Below, in pieces: positions 1-5,642 of a DNA stretch of 7,350 bases; position 1 is the stretch's first letter; each line of letters begins with the position of its first letter. The translations under genes were made by a program, and so were the position numbers. The DNA is taken from contig DMVN01000216.1 in NCBI GenBank assembly GCA_003476685.1, positions 1 to 7,350 of the forward strand, given 5' to 3'. The notes beneath the pieces were generated by a model that saw nothing but the letters and a program-made list of their open reading frames with translations, was not told the origin of the DNA and did not search any database. The DNA comes from Acidobacteriota bacterium (GTDB lineage: Bacteria > Acidobacteriota > Aminicenantia > Aminicenantales > Saccharicenantaceae).

Positions 1-390
1 CTGGAAGAAGCCGCGAAAATTGCCTTTTCCCTGGAACAGTCCGGGCTTCAGGCCATAGAAATCAGCGGTGGCATGAATGAAGCCGGACTGGGGTCTGTCT
101 GGCCCGGTTTGAGAACTGAAGGAGATGAGGGCTATTTTGTTCCGCTGGCCGCTTCCATCAAGAAAATTTTGAAAATCCCGGTCATCGGCCTGGGTGGCAT
201 CCGGACCTGCCGGGTGGCAGAAAAACTGGTGGCCAGTGGCCAGGTTGATTTAATCTCTATGAGTCGCCCTTTTATCAACCATCCCGGACTGGTTAAAGAT
301 TTCAGGGCCGGGAGCCTGGAAAAATCGCCCTGCCTTTCCTGCAACAAGTGCTTCAACCCCAGGGGTATCCGCTGCGCACAAAATATATAA
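1..390 (+). CDS. NADH:flavin oxidoreductase, Old Yellow Enzyme family (C-terminal part only)
   Basis: The gene is open at the left edge; 129 C-terminal residues are visible, ending in TAA at 388-390. The fragment is the second half of an FMN-binding TIM barrel. 'VIGLGGIRT' (visible residues 61-69) matches the strand-loop that binds the FMN phosphate, and 'ISMSRPFINHPGLVKDF' (85-101) matches the family's 'vsmgRpliadP' segment. The protein ends with a cysteine cluster (visible Cys 111, 114, 117 and 125) resembling the iron-sulfur-binding cysteines of the 2,4-dienoyl-CoA reductase branch, although the spacing CxxCxxCx7C is tighter than in the E. coli enzyme. It stops right after this cluster, so the FAD/NAD(P) half of the long multidomain forms is absent and this is a short-form member. 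Family members reduce activated C=C bonds or related substrates with NAD(P)H; the substrate here is unknown. A 117-nt AT-rich gap separates it from the next gene, so shared transcription is uncertain. Confidence 0.88.
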   Translation: MEEAAKIAFSLEQSGLQAIEISGGMNEAGLGSVWPGLRTEGDEGYFVPLAASIKKILKIPVIGLGGIRTCRVAEKLVASGQVDLISMSRPFINHPGLVKDFRAGSLEKSPCLSCNKCFNPRGIRCAQNI

Positions 391-461
391 CGGGGCCGGC
401 TGAGACTAAAAACGATCAAAATAGCCCGCCTCAGGACGAGGAAATATTTTTTTTAATTTAT

Positions 462-488
462 TTGAATTTTTGTCCGGAATTTTATAAA
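462..488 (+). promoter_or_regulatory. candidate promoter in AT-rich gap before the class V aminotransferase
   Basis: The interval of about 60 bases from 441 to 500 is far richer in A and T than its surroundings, including eight T at 447-454. A -35-like TTGAAT (462-467) lies 15 nt upstream of a -10-like TATAAA (483-488); an alternative -10 at 485-490 gives 17 nt spacing but a weaker hexamer. Initiation near 495 would leave a leader of only about 13 nt before the ATG at 508. The spacing is short for a sigma-70 promoter, so this is tentative. The T run could also belong to a weak terminator of the preceding gene, since CCTC (429-432) and GAGG (438-441) form a 4-bp stem just before it. Confidence 0.3.
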
Positions 489-507
489 AATAACCCTTAC
501 TGAGCCC

Positions 508-1782
508 ATGGCTGAGCCTGATATTATTTTAAGCCTTTTTAACAGAATCCGGAGCCGCTTTCCGGCCTTCTCCCTGGAGAGCGGAGGACGCCCGCGTCTT
601 TACCTGAACAGTGGCGCCGGAAGCCTGATGGTTGACAGCTGCCTGAAGGAGATCACTTCTTATTCTGCCTCTCTTAATCCTATGCCAGGACAGATAACCC
701 CGGCTGAAAAGCAGACCTTCGAGTTCCAGCAACAGGTCAGGCAGCTGGTGGCCGATTTTATAGGAGCCTCAGGACCGCAGGAGATTTCTTTTCATTTCTC
801 AACCACGGCCGCTCTTTTCAACCTGGCTTTTGCCCTCCGGGGCCAATTCAGACCGGGTAAGAATCTGGTGGTAACCGATATGGACCATTTTGCCAATATC
901 TCGCCCTGGGAAAACCTGGGCCAGGCCCAGGGTGCAGAAATCAGGCGGGTCCGGCTCACCCCAGAACTGATGCTGGACAGGGCTGACCTGCTGAACAAAC
1001 TGGATAAAGATACTGTGCTGGTAGCCCTGACTGGAGCTTCCAACGTCCTGGGAACAATCCTGCCTTTGACCGACCTGATCTCAGACATCAAGCAAAAATC
1101 AGAGGCCCTGGTGGTGGTCGACGCTGTTCATCTGGCTCCTCATGCCCCCCTTGATGTCAGAGAATTCGGCTGCGATTTTCTGGCCTTCTCCGGCTATAAA
1201 ATATTCGGTCCAATGCTCGGGCTGCTCTACAGCCGACAGGAAACCAGAGACCGGTTATCTCCATACCGGGTTGAAACCAACCAGGAGGCTTTGCCCAATT
1301 GCTGGGAACAGGGCATGCTGCCCAATCCGAATCTGGCCGGCCTCAAAGGAGCCTTAGATTACCTGCTGGAACTGGGACGGACGGTGCATCCCCGGGAGTC
1401 TTCAGCCCCACCCCGCAAAATCTTTCGCCTGGCCCTGGAAGCCATAAAAAAATATGAGCAGGACCTGAGCCTCTATTTCCTGGAGAGATGGAAAAAGCTC
1501 CAATCTCCTCGCTTAAGATTTTACGGAATTGAGAATACGGCCCGGGTGTCATCCCGAACACCGACCTTTGCCCTGGAAGTGATCGGATTAACTCCAGCCG
1601 AGCTGAAAAAGTTGCTCTGGGAAAGAGGCGGCATAATCATTGCCGACGGCAACCATTATTCGGCGGTCGTGGTCAGGCACTTAAAGAAAAACGCCCTCAA
1701 CCGGGTTAGCCTGGCCCATTATGACGGCCCCGATTCCATTGACCTGTTCTTTGATTCCCTGGAAAATATTTTATCTCATTGA
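508..1782 (+). CDS. class V aminotransferase, VC1184-like (cysteine desulfurase-related) PLP enzyme
   Basis: This 424-residue fold-type I PLP enzyme is cytosolic, with no signal peptide or membrane segment. Active-site landmarks of class V are in order: H127 in 'DMDHFANISPW' (stacks on the PLP ring), 'GASNVLGTILP' (176-186), D205 in 'VVVDAVHLAPH' (pyridine nitrogen) and K231 in 'FSGYKIFGP' (Schiff-base lysine). The C-terminal 'ADGNHYSAV' and 'NRVSLAHYDG' (R399 likely binds substrate carboxylate) match the VC1184-type subfamily. The loop where SufS-type enzymes carry the catalytic cysteine has Tyr384 instead, so sulfur transfer from cysteine by the usual mechanism is unlikely despite the common 'cysteine desulfurase-like' label. 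The true substrate is unknown. The ATG at 508 is the only plausible start: an in-frame TGA lies at 463-465 with no usable start between, and there is no clear Shine-Dalgarno. The next gene follows after 27 nt, suggesting one operon. Confidence 0.9.
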   Translation: MAEPDIILSLFNRIRSRFPAFSLESGGRPRLYLNSGAGSLMVDSCLKEITSYSASLNPMPGQITPAEKQTFEFQQQVRQLVADFIGASGPQEISFHFSTTAALFNLAFALRGQFRPGKNLVVTDMDHFANISPWENLGQAQGAEIRRVRLTPELMLDRADLLNKLDKDTVLVALTGASNVLGTILPLTDLISDIKQKSEALVVVDAVHLAPHAPLDVREFGCDFLAFSGYKIFGPMLGLLYSRQETRDRLSPYRVETNQEALPNCWEQGMLPNPNLAGLKGALDYLLELGRTVHPRESSAPPRKIFRLALEAIKKYEQDLSLYFLERWKKLQSPRLRFYGIENTARVSSRTPTFALEVIGLTPAELKKLLWERGGIIIADGNHYSAVVVRHLKKNALNRVSLAHYDGPDSIDLFFDSLENILSH

Positions 1783-1809
1783 ATAAAACGTCATCATAAG
1801 GAGTAAGAA

Positions 1810-2901
1810 ATGGCTAAATTCGAAGGAGTGAAATGGGCTCCCGGTCAGATGAGGTATTTCCTCTACGATAAAAGTTTTGAAATGTTTGAAGCCGAGGCCA
1901 AGACTTATGCTGCTACCCGGTCCACTTACTACGCCAGCTTCCTGTGTTTTGAAGGCATCCGCTACTTCTGTCGAAAAAACGAAAAGGGCAAGCTGGAACT
2001 GGTTTTCGTCAACTGGGACCAGAACCTGGAACGGTTCCGCCGGAGCATGGCTTTCAACCTGAGCCGGGAACAACAACCAATCCTGCCGACCAAAGAAGAA
2101 CTGGAAGAGCTGTTCATCAGAAAATTCTTTTCCCATCCGGCTCTCAGGCCTTATCTGGAAGAAATGGCTGAGAAGGGAGTTCAGGGCTACTTACGACCAT
2201 TCACCCTGGATGAAGAGCATTCGATGGGGGTTACCTTTCCCAACTTCCCGGCCATCAGAGCCGTTACCTGCATGTACAATCAGTACCTGGGCGAGCCCTT
2301 TGTCGGTGTGGTCATCCCCCATCTGGTGAGAGCTCTGGGGGTTAACGGCACCGGCTGCCTGAAACTGGGCATCAATTACCTGATGAGCATTAAAGCCATT
2401 GACGAGGCCCGGGCTCTGGTGCCGGAAGCGGCCTCGGTTCTTTTCCTGGATGATAAAACTTACCTGCCCATTGAGCAGAGGGAAATCAGCGAGTGGGATT
2501 CTTCCTGCTGCCTTTTTGCCCTGGCCGACGGCACTGTCATCAAGATTCCCGAAAGCAACCTCATTCTGCCTTCCATCACCATCAAGGGGATGGTGGTCAT
2601 TCTGAAGAACATGGGAATTAAGGTAGAAGAACGACCCTTCACCTACGGCGAACTGCTGGAAAGAGTCAGGAAGAACGAACTGGTTACCGTGGCCAGCATC
2701 GGCACAGCCGGCATCCTCAACCGCTGCGAAAAACTGGTGCTGGTGGATGCTGCCCTGAAAATAATCGGACAGCATTTACCGGACAAGGACCATCCGCTTT
2801 ACCAGAAGCTGAGAGAAGTCCGGGAATACTACTGGAATGTCTACCGGGGCCTGGCTCCGGCTCTACCCGGTCTGAAAGTCTTCCGCTACCAAATTGATTG
2901 A
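1810..2901 (+). CDS. class IV PLP aminotransferase, divergent branched-chain amino acid aminotransferase type
   Basis: The 363-residue protein is close in length to BCAT/IlvE enzymes, which interconvert Leu, Ile and Val with their 2-oxo acids in the cytosol. The start is set by AAGGAG at 1798-1803, six nt before the ATG. 'CFEGIRYF' (46-53, with phosphate-binding R51), the 'NLERFRRS' helix (72-79), 'LKLGINY' (184-190, PLP lysine K185 and Tyr190) and 'SIGTAGI' (296-302, matching the family's GTA turn) support fold-type IV. The segment that should read E-x-x-x-x-N-[LMI]-F is 'EWDSSCCLF' (228-236): Glu228 is kept, the Asn is missing and one residue seems added. The next stretch has 'LPSITIKG' where the family has 'LPGITR'. 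It may therefore act on a different amino acid or do another class IV reaction. It lies 27 nt after the class V aminotransferase and about 110 nt before the peptide transporter. Confidence 0.85.
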   Translation: MAKFEGVKWAPGQMRYFLYDKSFEMFEAEAKTYAATRSTYYASFLCFEGIRYFCRKNEKGKLELVFVNWDQNLERFRRSMAFNLSREQQPILPTKEELEELFIRKFFSHPALRPYLEEMAEKGVQGYLRPFTLDEEHSMGVTFPNFPAIRAVTCMYNQYLGEPFVGVVIPHLVRALGVNGTGCLKLGINYLMSIKAIDEARALVPEAASVLFLDDKTYLPIEQREISEWDSSCCLFALADGTVIKIPESNLILPSITIKGMVVILKNMGIKVEERPFTYGELLERVRKNELVTVASIGTAGILNRCEKLVLVDAALKIIGQHLPDKDHPLYQKLREVREYYWNVYRGLAPALPGLKVFRYQID

Positions 2902-2933
2902 TGGAAAAATAAATTGCCCCTGCTGGCAGCCGC

Positions 2934-2950
2934 CACCGGCCAGGCTGGTG
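2934..2950. repeat. 17-bp near-perfect inverted repeat in the aminotransferase-transporter gap
   Basis: CACCGGCC (2934-2941), one central A (2942) and GGCTGGTG (2943-2950) form an inverted repeat with 7 of 8 half-site positions complementary. It sits in the 110-nt gap 2902-3011. There is no T run after it, so it is a poor intrinsic terminator. The one-base centre makes it more like a protein-binding dyad than an RNA hairpin. An alternative pairing, CAGCC (2927-2931) with GGCTG (2943-2947), could form a small hairpin in RNA. It may be chance in GC-rich sequence. Confidence 0.3.
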
Positions 2951-2996
2951 TGACGGGCACTTGTCCCAGGGCCTTTACTCAGACTGGAATATAAAA

Positions 2997-3005
2997 AAGG
3001 AAGGA
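2997..3005 (+). promoter_or_regulatory. ribosome binding site that sets the start of the POT transporter
   Basis: Tandem AAGG and AAGGA motifs (2997-3000 and 3001-3005) end six nt before the ATG at 3012. An in-frame ATG at 2961 would add 17 hydrophilic residues that POT proteins lack and has no comparable site, so 3012 is preferred. Confidence 0.75.
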
Positions 3006-3011
3006 AAGTTC

Positions 3012-4337
3012 ATGCTCAAGCAACATCCCCGGGCTCTCAGCTATATCTTCTTCACCGAGATGTGGGAAAGGATTGGCTTTTATACATTAATGGCCATCCT
3101 GGTGCTCTACATGGACCGGGTTCTGGGCTGGTCGGATTCCCGCAAGGGTGACTGGTACGGGCTGTTCCTCGGGCTTTGCTATTTTTTCCCGCTGGTGGGT
3201 GGCTGGCTGGGAGACAGGGTTTTTGGCCGTTTGAAAACAGTCCGGGCCGGAGCAGTCCTGATGGCTCTGGGGTATGTCGGACTGGCCCTATCCTCTGCTT
3301 CCCAGACCATTACTTTTAGCCTTGGACTGCTGCTGGTGGCCATAGGCACGGGCATCTTTAAGGTTAACATGTCAGTCCTGGTCGGCAACATCTACCAGGA
3401 CCGCCCCCAGCTCAGGGACGCCGGTTTCAATATTTATTACATGGGAGTAAATCTTGGAGCCATGGTTGCTCCGTTGATTGCCACCCTCAACAATGCCGTC
3501 TTTAACAGCTACCACCTGTCTTTCTGGGTCGCGGCCGTCGGTCTGGTCCTGGCCCTGCTCATCTTTCAAGCAGGTCGGTCCCGGCTGCTTTCGGCCGACG
3601 ACCTCAGACAAAAAAATTCCGGCCAGAAAAAAACTGACGGTCAGCTGACCCCGGCCTCTGCCGCTGAGCGGGAGAGACTCCTACCAGCCGGGACCGCTCA
3701 GCCGGCTGCGGATATCTCAGGTCGGATTCTAGCTCTCATCATTCTTTTCGCCATTGTCATCCTGTTCTGGATAGCTTTTTACCAGAACGGCTTTGCTCTG
3801 ACTCTGTTTGCCGCCCGCTCTACTGTTCTCAAGAGCTGGCTGCGGCCGGAAACCTACCAGTTTTTTGAGCCGTTCTTCATCCTGGTCTTGACCCCGGTCT
3901 TATTGCTGCTCCTGGACCGGCTGCGCCGGAGGGGAAAAGAACCTTCGACCCCCCGGAAAATTTTCCTGGGGATGATTTTTATGACCGCAGCCATGTTCAT
4001 CATGGTGGTAGCCTGCCTTAAGGGCGGGAACCAGGATCAGAATATCATGTCGCCGCTGTGGTTGATAAGCACCTATTTCGTGGTGACCATAGCTGAAATT
4101 CTTATCTCTCCTATGGGCTTATCCTATGTGTCCAAAGTGGCTCCGGCCACCATCAGCGGGCTGATGATGGGGGGCTGGTACCTGGCCATTTCCTTCGGCA
4201 GTTACGGCAGCGGGCTGCTGGGAAAATTCTACAGCCGGTTGGCCCACCATCAGTTTTTCCTTCTTTTGGCTGCCCTGCTGGCCCTGGCTGCTCTGCTGGT
4301 TGGTTTATCCATCAAGAAGCTGGAACGTTATTCTTAA
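3012..4337 (+). CDS. POT/PTR2-family proton-coupled di-/tripeptide symporter
   Basis: This 441-residue polytopic inner-membrane protein of the proton-dependent oligopeptide transporter family would import small peptides with protons. The N-terminus 'HPRALSYIFFTEMWERIGFY' carries the proton-coupling ExxER motif (E16, E19, R20). Further family marks are 'GGWLGDRVFG' (63-72), Lys117 in 'GIFKVNMS', 'FNIYYMGVNLGA' (139-150, the second PTR2 signature), 'FYQNGFALTLFA' (256-267) in TM7, and Glu362 in 'TIAEILISPMGLS', matching the peptide-binding Glu of TM10. Residues 188-236 are a hydrophilic loop between the two six-helix bundles. Where many members have Asn in the TM8 'slNP' motif, this one has Glu286 ('FFEPFF'). 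The length is slightly below the usual 460-500, mainly from a short central loop. Its place just before a cytosolic Xaa-Pro peptidase fits peptide uptake coupled to hydrolysis. Substrate preference cannot be read from sequence. Confidence 0.92.
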   Translation: MLKQHPRALSYIFFTEMWERIGFYTLMAILVLYMDRVLGWSDSRKGDWYGLFLGLCYFFPLVGGWLGDRVFGRLKTVRAGAVLMALGYVGLALSSASQTITFSLGLLLVAIGTGIFKVNMSVLVGNIYQDRPQLRDAGFNIYYMGVNLGAMVAPLIATLNNAVFNSYHLSFWVAAVGLVLALLIFQAGRSRLLSADDLRQKNSGQKKTDGQLTPASAAERERLLPAGTAQPAADISGRILALIILFAIVILFWIAFYQNGFALTLFAARSTVLKSWLRPETYQFFEPFFILVLTPVLLLLLDRLRRRGKEPSTPRKIFLGMIFMTAAMFIMVVACLKGGNQDQNIMSPLWLISTYFVVTIAEILISPMGLSYVSKVAPATISGLMMGGWYLAISFGSYGSGLLGKFYSRLAHHQFFLLLAALLALAALLVGLSIKKLERYS

Positions 4338-4371
4338 TGAGTGATAGATAATAATGAGTGATAGATAATAA
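4335..4371 (+). repeat. perfect 17-bp tandem duplication between transporter and peptidase genes
   Basis: The unit AATGAGTGATAGATAAT occurs twice head to tail (4336-4352 and 4353-4369), and period-17 identity extends from 4335 to 4371. It begins inside the TAA stop of the transporter (4335-4337) and ends just before the AAGGAG (4372-4377) of the next gene. Each copy encodes ATG AGT GAT AGA TAA, a four-codon mini-ORF (4337-4351 and 4354-4368); the first ATG overlaps the transporter stop as TAATG. The unit brings stops in all frames. It may aid reinitiation or spacing, or be a slippage duplication. Confidence 0.9.
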
Positions 4372-4385
4372 AAGGAGAAGTCAGC

Positions 4386-5582
4386 ATGTCCATGACTGAA
4401 ACCCTGATTAAAGAAAAAACAGAGCAGGCCGTCAGGATTTTGCGGGAAATGGGCCTGGATTGCTGGATAACCTTTACCCGCGAAAGTGAAATCTGCGGCG
4501 ACCCCAGTCTCGTTTTCTTGGCCCCTGGCCATGTCACCTGGCATTCAGCTTTCATCATCAGTTCCAGCGGAAGGAAAAGAGCCATCGTTGGCCTGTATGA
4601 TAAAAAAGCCATAGAAGAGGTCGGAGCCTATGAGTCAGTCGAAGGTTATGTCACCGGCCTCAAGGAGCCATTGCAGAAATTTCTGACTGAACTGCAACCG
4701 CAGACCATCGCCATTAATTTTTCTAAAACCAGTGAAATCTGCGACGGCCTGACCCACGGTCTGTACCTGACGCTGGTTGATATACTGCAGGAAATCGGCC
4801 TGGAAAATAGACTGGTCTCGGCCGAGCGGCTGGTCTCCGCCCTCCGGGAAAGAAAATCACCGGTGGAGGTTCAGGCCATTAAAAAGGCCATTGCCCTGAC
4901 CCAGGAGATTTTTGACCTGGTGGCGGGTTTTATCGCCCCTGGCAGAAGCGAGAAACAGATCGCCGCCTTCATGCTGGAAGAGGTCCGACGGCGTGGCCTG
5001 CAGACCGCCTGGGGACAGAGCACCTGCCCGGCGGTCTTTACCGGCCCGGACACCGCCCAGGCTCATTACTCCCCCACTGACCGGCAGGCTGAACCAGGCC
5101 ATATCCTGAACATGGATTTCGGGCTGCGGGTTGACGGTTACTGTTCTGACCTGCAGAGAACTTTTTACCTGCTGCGGGAAGATGAAACCCAGGCCCCGCC
5201 CGAAGTCAGACAGGGTTTTGAGACGATAGTCAGAGCTATCGAAGAAGCCAGGCGGACCATGAAGCCGGGGGTTAAGGGTGTAGAAATTGATGCGGTTGCC
5301 AGAAGGATTATAAAGGAAGCCGGGTATGAAGAATTTCCCCACGCCCTCGGGCACCAGGTGGGGCGTTTTGCCCATGACGGCACCGCCCTGCTCGGACCGG
5401 CCTGGGAAAAATACGCCGATAAACCGTTTCGCCTTCTGGAACCAGGCATGGTTTTTACGCTGGAACCAAGGTTGACCGTCCCGGGACGCGGAGTGGTAAC
5501 CATAGAAGAAATGGTCCTGGTAACCGAAACCGGAGCTGAATTCTTAAGCCGGCCACAGACGAAATTGATTCTGATTGGTTAA
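4386..5582 (+). CDS. cytosolic M24-family metallopeptidase (Xaa-Pro aminopeptidase/dipeptidase type)
   Basis: The 398-residue protein has a creatinase-like N-terminal domain (about 10-145) followed by a pita-bread M24 catalytic domain (about 160-395). All five dinuclear-metal ligands are present: D244 and D255 in 'MDFGLRVDGYCSD' (11 apart, as in E. coli PepP), H323 in 'HALGHQVGRFAHD', E360 in 'TLEP' and E374 in 'VTIEE'. H227, H319 and H330 occupy the usual substrate and catalytic histidine places. Such enzymes cleave the bond between an N-terminal residue and proline in peptides or dipeptides. 'EPRLTVPG' replaces the usual 'EPGIYIPG', and residues 330-350 after the HD carry a short insertion with 'GPAWEKY', pointing to a distinct M24 subgroup. 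No signal peptide is present, so it should act in the cytoplasm. AAGGAG at 4372-4377, eight nt upstream, sets the ATG. It follows the peptide transporter by 48 nt, so co-transcription is likely. Aminopeptidase versus prolidase activity cannot be settled. Confidence 0.9.
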   Translation: MSMTETLIKEKTEQAVRILREMGLDCWITFTRESEICGDPSLVFLAPGHVTWHSAFIISSSGRKRAIVGLYDKKAIEEVGAYESVEGYVTGLKEPLQKFLTELQPQTIAINFSKTSEICDGLTHGLYLTLVDILQEIGLENRLVSAERLVSALRERKSPVEVQAIKKAIALTQEIFDLVAGFIAPGRSEKQIAAFMLEEVRRRGLQTAWGQSTCPAVFTGPDTAQAHYSPTDRQAEPGHILNMDFGLRVDGYCSDLQRTFYLLREDETQAPPEVRQGFETIVRAIEEARRTMKPGVKGVEIDAVARRIIKEAGYEEFPHALGHQVGRFAHDGTALLGPAWEKYADKPFRLLEPGMVFTLEPRLTVPGRGVVTIEEMVLVTETGAEFLSRPQTKLILIG

Positions 5583-5642
5583 ATTCAGGCTAAACGTTCA
5601 AACCGGGTAAAATTCAGCTGGCTCCGATAATTAAGGTCCTGG

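Noticed and set aside
429..454. Intrinsic terminator after the flavin oxidoreductase (CCTC/GAGG stem followed by eight T)
   Set aside because: The stem is only 4 bp and the T run begins five bases after it. It is too weak to list as a terminator; the T run may just be part of the AT-rich promoter region.
2191..2775. Long minus-strand open frame (194 codons) inside the class IV aminotransferase
   Set aside because: It is antisense to a gene with clear active-site motifs, has no recognisable domain and has no independent start signal; it is a coding shadow.
2961..3011. Upstream in-frame ATG that would extend the peptide transporter by 17 residues
   Set aside because: The extension is hydrophilic, unlike family N-termini, and covers the strong ribosome binding site that serves the ATG at 3012.
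4857..5375. Minus-strand open frame (172 codons) inside the cytosolic M24 peptidase
   Set aside because: It lies opposite conserved metal-ligand codons and has no recognisable features; it is a coding shadow.
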